Origin: Bemisia tabaci | Lineage: Eukaryota > Arthropoda > Insecta > Hemiptera > Aleyrodidae | Assembly: GCF_918797505.1 (NCBI RefSeq) | Contig: NC_092794.1 | Location: forward strand, 71,399,345 to 71,463,344 | DNA length: 64,000 bases | Direction: 5' to 3' | Shown here: positions 45,395-56,474 of the stretch, in pieces | Layout of the letters: each line of letters opens with the position of its first letter | Position numbering within the stretch: position 1 is the first letter of the stretch | Position numbers and translations under genes: made by a program | The notes under the pieces: model-generated | What the model saw: only the letters and a program-made list of their open reading frames with translations | What the model was told of the DNA's origin: nothing | Databases searched by the model: none

Positions 45395-45778
45395 GGTGAT
45401 TCGATGGACGCCGTATTTGGTCATTTTTCTCGAATTTTGAGATCGCAATTCTGTTGTCAGGTGACTAAAGCACTCACTTACCAATTTTAAGAAAGAAATT
45501 TAACGTAATGAAGGCGTCGTTTGTTTAGAGAGAAAATGTCGCATTTAAGTGCAGTTTCGATATCAGTATCGAATGCGATGTTTTCTCTCTAAAAAAACCA
45601 CGCCTTTATTAGGTTGAATTTCTTCGTTAAAATTGGTAAGTGAGTGCTTTAGTTTCCTAACAACAGAATTGCGATCTCACAATTCGAGAAAAATGACGAG
45701 TGGCTGAAAAAATGGAACCAATCGATGCGATATATCGCATGCCGTTCTGACACAAAATATGGCGTCCATCGAATCACC
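45395..45778. mobile_element. 384-bp foldback MITE flanked by TTAA
   Basis: GGTGATTCGATGGACGCC and its complement are the ends. TTAA lies immediately outside at 45391-45394 and 45779-45782. The arms (GTGAGTGCTTTAGT; GAGAGAAAACAT) pair almost to the centre near 45570. A TTAA target is typical of piggyBac-type (also Kolobok) elements. No ORF. Confidence 0.8.
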
Positions 45779-45782
45779 TTAA

Positions 45783-47930
45783 AAAGCCCGTCTCTGCCTT
45801 TTTTGCACAGTCTTTCACCGCTGGCACAACTTTCGGATAAAGTTGTCAAGGTTTCATAAGCTTCTCGAATTCAATGCTTGAAAGTTTGCACTGCAGTAAA
45901 AATTTGAGGCGATACCCTTTGACTCACAAGTTGGGCAAAGAAGAAAAAGAATCGCGAGAGAGGAACGGAAAAGTCTAGAGGATTTGTGGATTAGTCTCAG
46001 GCGCAGGTGTAATTAAAGAATAAATAGTCATGAAGGTAAATTATTAACTAAGATCATTCATATCGGAAAGAAACTTTTTAATTAATTCTGGATGGTTAGC
46101 ATGTGTGACGTGTATGTAGTTTTAATAAAAGTAGATTATGCTTTTTATATAAGTTTACTGTAAAATGAAGCCTATGAGGTACATGCATGTTTTGTTAGCT
46201 TCTTCTCATTTCAACTTTAAAAATGAATAAACGTGTAGATTTGTGATTATTTTGTGTGTATGTGTGTGTGAACTTTGATGAAACGGGCCTATGTTGGATA
46301 TTTCCAGCCTTCCTCTAAGTAAAAGAGGGTGGGTTCGTCTAATACCCAGTGAATTTTGCATGTTCAGCCCTCGGAAAATAATTCTCTAATTTTTAATTTT
46401 ACATTTATAGAGAGGCACTAACACCCGACAGCCACTTTATCGAGATATGTCTCGTTGTTTGTAAAAAATATTAGAATATAAAATATGTCGTCTTGAGCTT
46501 TGTGCCAGAGAAAAAATGGCTAAACCTTTATTCCTTTAGTCAAAACCTTTTATTCAGAATTTTACGGAATATTTAAATCCTAATTCTCAAACATGGAAAA
46601 AACGACTCAATGGCAGAGAACTAGCACAACGAAATCTATACTTTGGTTATAGGTGCTAGTCCTGGAGTTGCAGATCTAGATTGCCGTGATAGCACAAAAA
46701 GCAGTAAGTGCATGTCAAATTTCCGAAATCGAGTCTCCTTCAAAATTCCTCTAATCTCTTCTGGATGAAATCACTTAAATAGCTAAGATAGCAAAATCCA
46801 TCTTAATTGTATGAAAACGGAACAAATGAGAAAGCCGCAAGTGCGCTAAAAATGAGGTCGTTTCAGGCAAGACAGCAATAAATGACATTATTCCTCCGGA
46901 GAGCCAACGAAAACAGTGATTTCAAGTAAACTGACGCCCTCTTCTCCCAATTTCTAACCTGGAAATGTTTTTTGTTGTGTGTCCAGAACGCAACCACGAA
47001 AGCATGAGCAGAATATAGCACTTACAGCTGTCTTTGCCTTCAATACTAGCCTAACATGAAAATAAAAAATACCCTTTTCATATAATTGAAATAAAATCGG
47101 TCAATTTTTATCATCCAAACGATTTCTAGGAGACTTTCGGATGATTGGTGCCTATTTGACAAAGAACGGAGGCTTTTTTCAATGAAATTTTCCGGTCAGA
47201 AGCTTCTGAGCCCGTTTTCTCAAAACTTCATTTTTGCACTTACTGCTCTCTGCGCTATCACGGCGCAGTAGACACTCATTCGGGTAGGTCGGATCTCTCT
47301 AGACAAGAGGAAAAATTTAATGCCGTTAATCAGTCTGCACAGAGTCAAGGACCTTTGGTTTTGTCTAAGCCGAGGATGTAAAAACGCTGGAGCACTACCT
47401 CGCAATTTATCGAAAGTTTGAATGAGAGATCGATCGCCAACCGTCTTTTGTCCAATGAGAGAATCTGTACGATCTTTATTCCACCTACTCTCACTCTCTC
47501 TCTCCCTCTCGAATGGTGCTCTGATTAAACTTGCTTTTTGCTCCTCTCAAATCTGACGTTTATGGTGGCTCTTTCCGGTCGAATGTGAAGACAAGCAGCC
47601 CTGGCGAGCCATAAAGAAGGGTTACAGGCTGTGCACGCTGACTAACTAACAAATTACAACATTTGTTTTCATAAACAGCCACGACATGAATGAGGTTTAA
47701 AACTTGATGAGGGGGTGAATATTCGTGAAACGGCGGGTTGGTTAGTTTCTAGCCTCCCGCGCGTATGCTCCGGGGAAAGGATGGACACTGTTGCCAACTC
47801 GTGAGAACTATGCGAGAAAATGCCATTCATTTCTTTTCGAAATATGTTTTTAAATACTTCCACACCCAAATAACATTTTTCAAAGGAGACATTGCTGAAA
47901 TGAATCCCGGTTCGCGGCATTGCAGACTTC
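45783..47930. other. unassigned DNA, largest repeat-free stretch
   Basis: About 2.1 kb without recognised repeats, AT-rich. Short (GT)n near 46250-46270 and a CT-rich tract near 47490-47510. ORFs are 83 codons or fewer and unrecognised. Confidence 0.45.
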
Positions 47931-48125
47931 CTGTTATACTTGACTTTCTACTTGAAAAACTACTGAACGTATAATTTTTTGAAAATTTTAGTGATTATTC
48001 TACTCTTTATCAAATCTTTGAAAAATGTCAAGACATTATGTTGGATTGGTCTCCTTTTAAAAAATGGAGCGGAGATTTCGAAACATCGTATACGAGCTAC
48101 GCATTTTTGCAGTTTCATCGTCGCC
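47931..48125 (-). repeat. family F MITE, degraded copy
   Basis: ACTTCCTGTTATACTTGACT, TTTTTAAAAAATGGAGCGG-like and GAGATTTCGAAACATCGT words in minus orientation. Ends lost. Confidence 0.5.
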
Positions 48126-48146
48126 ATGGGTCATAAGCTTCCCTGT

Positions 48147-48309
48147 TATTGGCGCGGCGTGCTTTCGAGCTATCGATTTATCTGCCATTTAAACCTATGG
48201 AAAAGGATCGATTAACAGACTGTTCGCAACGAACTCCTAAATAATCGATTCTTTACCACAGTTTCAAATGAGGAAGTATCGATAATCGATTATTCACGCC
48301 TCGGCACTG
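48147..48309. mobile_element. family B hAT-like MITE with 8-bp TSD
   Basis: The flanks TTCCCTGT (48139-48146) and TTCCCTAT (48310-48317) agree at 7 of 8 bases. Inner ATCGATTTATCTGCCATTT and the palindromic centre match the other copies. The left outer bases are mutated. Confidence 0.8.
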
Positions 48310-48321
48310 TTCCCTATTCTA

Positions 48322-48476
48322 AAATGGACTACATTTTGCAGTTTGGTACCATAAATTCTAGCCCGGTTTAAAAACAAAGTATGTGCCATTAGTTTCCCTA
48401 TGCACATAAGCGTTTTTCCAGAAGAGCCAGAATTCATAGTTCCAAATCGCAAAATGCAGTCCAAATATGCTTTTAT
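48322..48476. mobile_element. family E MITE with an extra arm beyond
   Basis: ATGGACTACATTTTGCAGTT to GCAAAATGCAGTCCAAAT. A further half-arm, AATCGCAAAATGTAACCCAT, follows at about 48499-48518, suggesting an older copy or arm duplication. Confidence 0.75.
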
Positions 48477-48538
48477 GCATGATTCAAAAATAGTAGCTCC
48501 GAATCGCAAAATGTAACCCATTTGTAAGAGGCTTAGAA

Positions 48539-48785
48539 CACCGAGAAAAAACTATAGTTATAATTACCATATTTTTGGTGTTGAATATACACTCTTCATT
48601 AGTAGTGGCCATAACCAATAATAGTGATATTTTTACTGGAGCAATAGTAATTTTACAAGAGTGCGGTAGTAAAATTAGCATTTAATGGTAAGAATATCTC
48701 TATTATCAATTATGGCAACTACGAATTAAGAGTCCATATTGGACACCACTAATATGGTAATTATAACCATAATTTTTTCTCAGCG
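48539..48785. mobile_element. family Q MITE, 2-bp TSD
   Basis: CACCGAGAAAAAACTATAGT pairs with ACCATAATTTTTTCTCAGCG, then further inverted AATTACCATATT-type words. The flanking dinucleotide is AA on both sides. Confidence 0.7.
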
Positions 48786-49386
48786 AACTGGCAACCGTGT
48801 CGTCCGGGGTTGCGCGGGAAGTGACACCCCCGAAACAGCGCAACGGCCCGGAATCCGCGACGGTGGCGCAGGCCAAAGGTGCTACGAGGGAACTCCATTA
48901 AAATCAAATATAAATTAGTCAGAGGAAGTTAATTTCGAAAACATTATATATGGAAAGGAAAACACCCGAATTCGTAGTGCCGAGTATGACAAAGTGCGTG
49001 AGCGGGGAGGGTCGGAGGGGGGTGGGGGGACGAGTGTCAGTCGGCAGATCCTTGCAGCATCCGGTGGAAGGTGCAGAAAGGATGCAACTGCTCGAGGGTC
49101 CTTCTTCTGGGCGCGACAGTGATTTGTCTCCGAGATTAATTAGGACAAGATGTCTATCAGCCACACACTCGCCCAGGAAACAAGGACCCGGTCGTGCTAA
49201 CAAACCGCTGCACCGGACCTTTACGCGTGAGACCTCTTCAGGCCTCCGTTGCCTAGTTTTTACGGGAAATCGTCCTCTCGATTTAGGAGAGAAAGTGCGA
49301 ATTTCTTCGGTAAAAGTGCGCACGCATGGGGCTTGTAATGCTGCTAAGATTGTCCAATTGTTTATACCAATTGAAGCAAAACACAG
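48786..49386. other. GC-rich unassigned stretch with long opposing ORFs
   Basis: A 174-codon plus-strand frame (48950-49474) and a 156-codon minus-strand frame overlap. The plus one ends in a poly-lysine run made by the MITE A-tract, and neither shows a domain, so I do not call a gene. A real exon within cannot be excluded. Confidence 0.35.
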
Positions 49387-49392
49387 CACGGG

Positions 49393-49448
<56 letters not shown>

Positions 49449-49658
49449 ATTGGATCTACAGTCCAGACTTTTGAAAACATTGACAAGAAAATGGACTCTT
49501 GATTCAATCAGCTTTAAGCTTAAATCAAAAGGAAATCCGCTCAAATTAAGAGGCTTGGTTCTTGATTTAAGCTTAAATCTGATTGAATCAATAGTATTTT
49601 TTCTTGCCGATGTTTTTAAGAGTCTGGACTCTAGATCCAATGTGTTTTTTTTCCAGTG
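49387..49658. mobile_element. family C MITE with a 55-bp poly-A expansion in its left TIR
   Basis: CACGGG is followed by 55 A (49393-49447), then CATTGGATCTACAGTCCAG; the right end is ...AATGTGTTTTTTTTCCAGTG. The flanking dinucleotide is AG on both sides. Other copies have 8-9 A at this place, so the run is an expansion (or assembly artefact) and not an mRNA poly-A tail. Confidence 0.85.
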
Positions 49659-51472
49659 AGAGGCAATAATGGATCGTATTCAATACATCAAATAGGTCAG
49701 ATTGTATCGATATCGATTGGTTCAACATGTAAACATAGCCCCGGAAGTCAATGGAGTAATCATGAGGGAACGGGTTCCATTAGATAGATTTTGGATTCTT
49801 GTGAGTCTAAAATGTCAATGAAAAGTTATATTGTTAGGAATTTTCTCATTTTCCGTTTTTCCTACTTTAATCATAAAATGTTTGTTGGAGGTATGTTCTA
49901 TTGTTTGAACCAAAAGATACATCGAACCATTATCGAAAACGACCTGTTAGATAACTCAGACAAGTGCAGACTTCTCGAAAGGATCAAATCTTGGGGCCAT
50001 TGCCTTGATCTGATCCAATATAGTTTATTTTTTTGATTAACATGCATGTTGCAAACTACTTTCTCGTCTGTATACTCAGCCTTACTTATAATTAATTGGC
50101 ATTGCGTATATCTTAAATCAGAAGTTCACAATTAACTGTTTAAAAAGAAGAAGAAAAAGAATGAACCAGATGAAATTCATTCACGGCCCCTCACCGAAAA
50201 AGTTCTCATTTTAGAGAGAACCAAGAATTTTAGTATCTTTCACTTACTACACATCGTGCGAAAAATTTTCTCGTTTCATCAATTTTTTCTTCCTCATGTA
50301 TTACATTTTTTTTTATACGTTAATGTCTTCTAAAATCACCACATTTTGTCTTGCACACGCAATTTTCCTGATTGGCAAAACGTCATGCACGAACCTGAGT
50401 GTTTCGACGGATTTAGTTTCCCTAGTCGTCGGATATCAATTTTAATTAAATAATTAAATCCATAATCCCATCCTAACCAACAGTGGATTGGTGAACTATT
50501 TTCCGTGTTAAGTAATTTCATCATGTAAATGATTGGAAATGTGTGAGAAATTGCGCCCATCTGATTTTGGGCTCATATTAATGAAATCGTTTCCGTGGAG
50601 TAACTCACTTGGCAAACCAGCATGCTTGCCCTTAGTGTGTGTTCGGAGCATTCCTCCTCACAACTGCCACCGTTTGCCGTATATATCGATTGATCTACCG
50701 TTTAAACCTATGGCATAGGATCGATTATTAGGGTGTTTGCAGCGAACACCCTAATAATCGATTCTTTACCACAGCTCAAATGGAGAAATATCGATAATCG
50801 ATCATTCACGCCTCGCCACTGCGTGTCATCCATCAGAGTCCCACGTACAGCTATGCTCGATTGTATTCGATCTGAGCCGACCAATAAGCGCACTGCCGCA
50901 CCGGTAGGAGCGTGTAGAATTTTTTTTTTTTTTTTGAGTAATAACTGGTGGGTTGATTACAACCCTATTGAGGATTAGGACTCTATCCTCTATGTCAGGG
51001 TCCAGACAAAATTAGTAGCTCCAGGTGTCCCTGGCCAGGCCGAAGTAAACAAAGGCGAAGATGGAAAAGTCTGTTGGTCCTGGGTACACCTGAAACAAGA
51101 TAAATAAAGGAGCAGTATATGTACAGAATTTACATGGTACAAAAGGATGTAAAAGCGTGTACATGGAGCTATCCATGAAAAACATAAAGCGATTTTCCCG
51201 ATTTTTTTACAGTTACCCACTCCTTGAAACACGATTGTAATGCAGACGCAGACAATTTCAAAATAATTTCGTAACCTTTGTCTCAACACCACCCTCTATT
51301 TTCACGGGATGAAACAACGTAAGGGAAGATCACTTTTGTATGTCAGGTTTTTTTTATATCGACAAAGCTGGTACAATAAATTCAAATTTGATTTAAGAAA
51401 TGTACACTAGAACTACTAGAAGCACTGAAGTAACAGGTGCGTGTATTTCAGGAGACAATGATTGAAAAGAAA
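49659..51472. other. unassigned DNA
   Basis: Only a family B copy (50665-50821) is recognised here; ORFs are 100 codons or fewer and without features. Confidence 0.4.
50665..50821. mobile_element. family B hAT-like MITE
   Basis: ATATATCGATTGATCTACCG at the left, the central GGTGTTTGCAGCGAACACC, and ATTCACGCCTCGCCACTG at the right. The left terminus has diverged. Confidence 0.75.
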
Positions 51473-51705
51473 CCCTGGAAAAAAGAGTCTCTTGGATACC
51501 GAGTCCAGTCTCTTAAAAAATTTGACAAGAAAAAATAATCTTGATTTGATCGGATATTTGCTGGGCTGGAACCAAAACAAAATGCTCTTAAAGTATAAGA
51601 GGCTTGGCTCTCGATATAAACAAAAATTTTGTTGAATCATAAGTATTTTTTCCAGTCAACTTTTTTAAGAGGATTGACTTGGATCGAAGAGACATTTTTC
51701 CAGGG
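51473..51705. mobile_element. family C MITE, diverged copy
   Basis: CCCTGGAAAAAAGAGTCTCT to ...GACATTTTTCCAGGG, with CCGAGTCCAGTCTCTTAA inside. The flanking dinucleotide is AA on both sides. Confidence 0.7.
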
Positions 51706-51733
51706 AATGTTGTGAAAAATACAGATATAAGCA

Positions 51734-52050
51734 ACTCGAGCTCATACGTGATCGAATAGTGGTATCACCGTGTAAGTAACACTACTTGGAACACCCAAAA
51801 AATATCCTTTCACTGGGCGTGGAGAGGTGATTCTAGCGCATTTTCAGTTCGCCTACAATAATCGGAGTAGGCAACACAAGCTCCCTCGTGGTCGAATAGT
51901 GGTATCATCGTAAAATGGCGCGCTTACTTGCAGTACACACGAAACACAGCTTTTCACTTAACAGGAGAGGTGACTTTAACGCAATGTCAGTTCGTCTTCA
52001 ATTTTTATCGTGGGTAACATGGGCTCCCATGTGCCAAGCAAAAGCATTGC
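51734..52050 (+). repeat. tandem duplication, 140-bp period
   Basis: TCGAATAGTGGTATCA at 51752 and 51892, with matching GGAGAGGTGA and CAGTTCG words in each unit and a partial third unit. Confidence 0.75.
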
Positions 52051-52102
52051 CAAGATAGGGATTTATCGATCCAGTTCATTGGATAACGATTCAACAATCG
52101 AC

Positions 52103-52382
52103 CTGCTGCGGGGCGATTATTGAAACTGATGGACAAAGCGATGGACAAAGAAGACATAGGGAGTATGGAGCGATCCTATTGGTCGACATGGTTGGTTCTT
52201 GTAGACTAAGAAAAAAATGATGGACCAACTGTCGGGTTTTTAGTGGGTTGCCGTTAGTTTGTCCATTACCTACCTCCTATGTCCATTGCCACCACCTGCT
52301 TCCATCGATAGGATTCCTCCAAATCCCTTTTGTCGTCTTTGTCTATAGCTTTGTCTATCAGATTGATAAATCGGCCCGCTGG
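52103..52382. repeat. family J MITE
   Basis: GCTGCGGGGCGATTATTGAA and TGGACAAAGCGATGGACAAA at the left pair with CTTTGTCTATAGCTTTGTC...CCCGCTGG at the right. Confidence 0.75.
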
Positions 52383-53142
52383 AATCGATAGTGTTTAAGT
52401 ATTCAAATGGACACATAGCAACGGAGATACGCGGTTTAGCTTTTTGACCATCGGTATGTCACCTCCAATCTCTGTTTCTACAGTATGTGCCATGGGGGAA
52501 AATTTAAACTAAACATCATTCGGGAATTACTTCAACGGATTTTTTTTTTCTTCTCTCGATTCAAACGAGAAGAAAGAGGTGCGGAGAACTTAGGAGAGGC
52601 AGAACTACCACCGCCATCGCCACCGCCGCGAGAGAAGAACGTGATGCGCTGACAAAAGAAGCACAATAAATATGTCATCGTCCCTGTAATGCACAGTTGC
52701 TGTCGCCCAGTTCCGGGGCGCATTTGCGGGGGAGGAGGAAGGGTGCAGGGGGGGAGGGGCGAAGGGCAAAACGCCATTGTTCAATAATTCAACTCGGGGC
52801 TCCAGGACTCAGCTCGGAGTTTGTCTCTGTTCCGAAAACAATCCTGAAAATGGACAATTACGTTTTGTGCGCCTTTTCTTGAGCCAAGTAAAATATTTAC
52901 CTCTTCCGACTCGTCCTTTTCCCAGCGAGTTTTTTCCGCGAGATCCCTTTGTCGCCTTTTGTTTTGAATGGGTTAAACCGGGCAGTCGACACACCTCGGG
53001 CGATACGAGAGACACAGTTAATTGACTGCGGAGAACTAGGTTACCAGGTAGGAGCTGTCGGGGTAGATTACTGTGTCATTCTACGATACTTAGAATTAGA
53101 ACTTGGACAAAATATTACCATTAGATATCCCATTTTGCGCGG
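52383..53142. other. unassigned DNA
   Basis: A GC-rich patch at about 52600-52760 with overlapping ORFs of about 80 codons; no gene is recognised. Confidence 0.4.
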
Positions 53143-53346
53143 CCAGCGGGCTGCTTGTTGAAGTTGATAGACAAAGATATAGACAAAGAAGGCGTAGGGA
53201 GTTTGAAGCTATCCTTTTCGTTGAAATGGGTGGTTCCGATAGACTAAGGCGGTAAATGATGGATTAACTGTGGGGTCCCTCGTGGGTTGCCGTCAGTTAG
53301 TCTCTTAACTACCTTCCTTCTCTATTAGTAAAGTAACTCCTCCAAA
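53143..53346. repeat. family J MITE, truncated
   Basis: CCAGCGGGCTGCTTGTTGAA and TAGACAAAGATATAGACAAA start it. The right arm is missing where family K sequence begins. Confidence 0.65.
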
Positions 53347-54062
53347 AGTATAGTAATTTCTAATTTTGTCGTTTTTCAGTGATACAAGAGACAGCACCTT
53401 TAATTAGTCGAGTTAAGAGAGAAACCAAACACACAATTTGGCCTGGAACGGTGCGACTTGGGGAGAAATGATGACGAGGACTTGAGATGAAAAGGAGAAG
53501 CCCTCGGCGCGGCAATCGGCATGTAACACATATCAGCGCCTACAAGACTGCACGAATACTTCACGAATTGCATCAAACACAGTGCGGTCAGCGTGAAACA
53601 GATAGCGCCAACAGAATGCATGAATACTTCACGCATTGCGCCAAACACAGTGCGGTCAGCGTGAAACGCGTAGCGCCTACAAAACTGCGTGAATACTTCA
53701 CGCATTGCGCTAAACACGGTGCGGTTGGCGCGGCGCGGCGGCGGAAGTTAAAATCATCAAACCAAATTTGGTGTTTGTTCTTTCATAATTTCCTCGTTCA
53801 TTTCTTATGATTGGAAGGCCTTGTCCATTAGAGATTGGTTTACGAAACTTGACTTTCGCGCAAAGTTCCGTGACCTTTTGCTAGAAGTGTTGACAGGGCT
53901 TTCCCAAGAAATGTGTTCAACACGAGTAAACGCGTTTTATGCACCCCTCCCCCGCTGGCACGTTCACTTGATGGTTTTTATTGATGTTTCAAAACGAATG
54001 AGAAGGGGGCGGCAAAATACAGGCGGCCCATGGGCGACAAGTAGGAAAATCCAGCCCTGTAC
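53347..54062. mobile_element. family K hAT-type element, 5'-truncated, with 68-bp tandem units
   Basis: Contains CAGTGATACAAGAGACAGCA and GGCCTGGAACGGTGCGACTT as at 28060-28140. Three 68-bp units follow (AGTGCGGTCAGCG at 53581 and 53649, a variant near 53717). It ends ...GAAAATCCAGCCCTG. ORFs (105-107 codons) over the units are repeat products. Confidence 0.8.
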
Positions 54063-54162
54063 GTCAGTAGCGTAGTCTCGAAGAGAAATAAGCGTATTTA
54101 ATAGCTCAAAATGTATACAAAATACTCTGCCAACAGAAAAAATAAATTAAGAAAGTTTTTGA

Positions 54163-54265
54163 GAAATTTCGTTGTCTTGTTTTTCAAAGAAAAAATAAAA
54201 TATGACAGAAAGTCTGCAACGTCACAAACAGAGACACTTGGTCTCGCACTTTAGTTATCAATTTA
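54163..54265 (+). repeat. family F MITE fragment
   Basis: AAAATATGACAGAAAGTCTG, CAACGTCACAAACAGAGACA. Only the 3' half is present. Confidence 0.55.
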
Positions 54266-54269
54266 TATT

Positions 54270-54522
54270 CTGCCGCGCTAAGGTGGAACGCTGTATGAGC
54301 TTTCAGACGTTGGCGAGTTTCCTCCGATAAAAACCGAAATTACTGGGAAAATTGTGAAAATTATTTTCTCAAATTTTCAGACAATTCTGTACACAATTTA
54401 ATCTAAAATATCCGAAAATATCAAGTAAAAATATGCATGAATTTTCTCAAATATATAGGTTTTTTCAAGGGAAATTTTGCAACTCCCGAATGTTCATACG
54501 GCGTTCTTCCTTAGCACGGCAG
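54270..54522. mobile_element. family A MITE, copy 12
   Basis: CTGCCGCGCTAAGG to ...TTAGCACGGCAG. Perfect TATT direct repeats lie at 54266-54269 and 54523-54526. Confidence 0.9.
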
Positions 54523-54526
54523 TATT

Positions 54527-55640
54527 GGTATAGGATCATAACGAATATCCCTCGACGTCTTGCAGACTTTCTTGATTCTGTGAATCACATTCTAGCGAAC
54601 AGAAATTAATTCATGAGTAAAACGAAACAATCTATATATTAAAAAATTGTTAATTATCTGTATATTGGGTATATGATTTCAACTCCAATCTGCATGAGTG
54701 CTGAATAGAAAATTGTCTAGTACGCAAGACATTATCTTGGAAGACTTACGTGCTTTATTCGATTTGATAAGAGGAAAAGAACAAAAGAGAGCGAATACGG
54801 CATGAAAATTATTGGTTCATCTATGGTTTAATTGTATTTCATCTTGAATAAATCATGTCCACATTTTCCTCACTAAAACGAACCACCTAATGAAATGAGA
54901 CAACTTGTCATGAAAACCTCGCTCCCAACCCTTTCAACTTCAAAACTTCAAGCCGCTAAAAATTAGACGCACAGACGTATCAAGTCGTTGGAGGTGATTC
55001 TCTTAATAAGCGGGAAAGATTAAATGAATAAAAATTGCTGGATAACATTTTTTCCTACGATTTTTTCACTTCTCTCACCTCGACCAACCCTTCGTCCTAA
55101 TTCCCGGGCTGGATTTGCTTTTCCTTTTAAACTTGCCCTTGCTGCCAATTTACGCAGGATAACTCCAATATGGAGTGAAAGAAGTATTAAATAAAATATT
55201 CAAATAATGTGACAGCGGCGGAAACTTTGCCTCTTTCCTCCGCTTGCTCGTAGCTTTGTGGACGCCGCCTGCTCGCTTCAAATTATCTTCTCTCCACCAG
55301 CTATTAAGTAATTAGAGTGTAAAGTTAAGAGCCCTCCAGAATTAGAGGCAAAGAGATTGAAGCAACAAAGAGACTGGGCAAGGAATCCTCATCTCGTTTA
55401 AATTTTGGTCCAGACTTTTCCCCGGTTGAATATTCCATACCAGAATTTTGCGCGAATTATCTGAGTTCATTCAAAGGGGTTTACCGCTGAGCTCCATGCA
55501 CAGTCTAGAAAATTTTTTCTCGGTGTTGTAATGTTACCTTTTGACAGAAATTTACCTGCTTTTTGCGCGTCGGTAAGAACAAAAATCCGTGAAATTTTCG
55601 ATTGGAAATTTACAACGATCTCTTAATAATATCACAACTC
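54527..55640. other. unassigned AT-rich DNA
   Basis: No gene or repeat is recognised. Confidence 0.4.
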
Positions 55641-55654
55641 GCAAGTGAAGATTT

Positions 55655-55919
55655 TTTTTTTTTTTTTTTTTTTTTTTCTGCTGGTTTAATGGCTTCGTGT
55701 CTATTGCACCTTCAGCCAACTTTAGACATTGTTTAGTGTCCGTAGACATCAGGCTCCATGCTCCAGGCTTTTCTAATTTTCAGGGATTAGGGCCGAGGAG
55801 AATCTGTTTCAGCAGATCTACTCGTCAATTCCGTGAAAATTAGACGCCACCACCGGGATTCGAACCCGGGACCTATTGACCTAGAGTCAGACGCGCTGAC
55901 CACTAGGCCAACCTGGCCG
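55655..55919 (-). mobile_element. full-length tRNA-derived SINE with 14-bp TSD
   Basis: Perfect direct repeats GCAAGTGAAGATTT flank it (55641-55654, 55920-55933). On the minus strand the head is tRNA-like: A box TGGCCTAGTGG (complement at 55900-55910) and B box GGTTCGAATCC (complement at 55856-55866), both matching the pol III consensus. The loop reads CTCTAGG, so the nominal anticodon is CTA. A tRNA-unrelated body of about 150 bp and an A-tail (T-run 55652-55677 on plus) follow. It is not a functional tRNA gene: the anticodon stem is imperfect. Confidence 0.9.
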
Positions 55920-55933
55920 GCAAGTGAAGATTT

Positions 55934-56099
55934 CACAACGTTTAATTGTAGATTTGAGATTTTGCAGCCTTTTCTCGTTTGTAATTTTTTTTCTAAATCC
56001 GATTTTTTTTATACCTACAGTTAAAAGCAAAATTTGCCGCCCCCTAGATTTGCCGCCATGGGCCGCGGCCCGTGTGGCCACCCCCTTAATCCGGCCCTG
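55934..56099. mobile_element. family K hAT-type end fragment
   Basis: CCCCTAGATTTGCCGCCATG and GGCCGCGGCCCGTGTGGCC end in AATCCGGCCCTG, the same right end as 41273-42174. The SINE above is inserted at or near the limit of this fragment. Confidence 0.75.
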
Positions 56100-56121
56100 C
56101 TGACGTGAATCTGCGAACATC

Positions 56122-56267
56122 AGTTGGACTGCATTTTGCAATTTGGAACTATAAATTCTGGCTCATTTGAAAAAACACGTATGTGCATAGGGAAACAAAT
56201 GGCACATGCGTTGTTTTTAAACCGGGCTATAATTTATGATTCCAAATTGCAAAATGTAGTCCAGTTG
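56122..56267. mobile_element. family E MITE
   Basis: AGTTGGACTGCATTTTGCAA to TTGCAAAATGTAGTCCAGTT, with a TTCTGGCTCATTTG inner block. This is the best preserved copy. Confidence 0.85.
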
Positions 56268-56315
56268 ATCATACTGGTTACCTCAGGACAGTCATAAGGT
56301 ATATTACTCCCATCG

Positions 56316-56474
56316 TCAGTAGTAAAGCGTGGATGATCGGCTATCGATAATTTTCTATTTGAAGCTGAGGCAAAGAATCGATTATTAAGAGGATCGTTTT
56401 ATACACCCTACTAATCGACAATTTTCCTCAGATTTAATGACAGATAAGTCGATTTATCGCAAAATACGGCACGA
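56316..56474. mobile_element. family B hAT-like MITE, diverged
   Basis: GCAAAGAATCGATTATTAAG, a damaged palindromic centre and ATAAGTCGATTTATCGCAAA identify it. Ends are mutated. Confidence 0.6.

Noticed and set aside
48950..49474. 174-codon ORF with a 156-codon antisense ORF
   Set aside because: GC-rich low-complexity sequence, no domain, and the plus frame ends in poly-lysine from a MITE A-tract.
53400..53810. Two opposing ORFs of 105-107 codons
   Set aside because: Generated by the 68-bp tandem units of a family K copy.
55842..55919. tRNA gene on the minus strand
   Set aside because: Imperfect anticodon stem, CTA anticodon, and it is continuous with a SINE body, A-tail and TSD.
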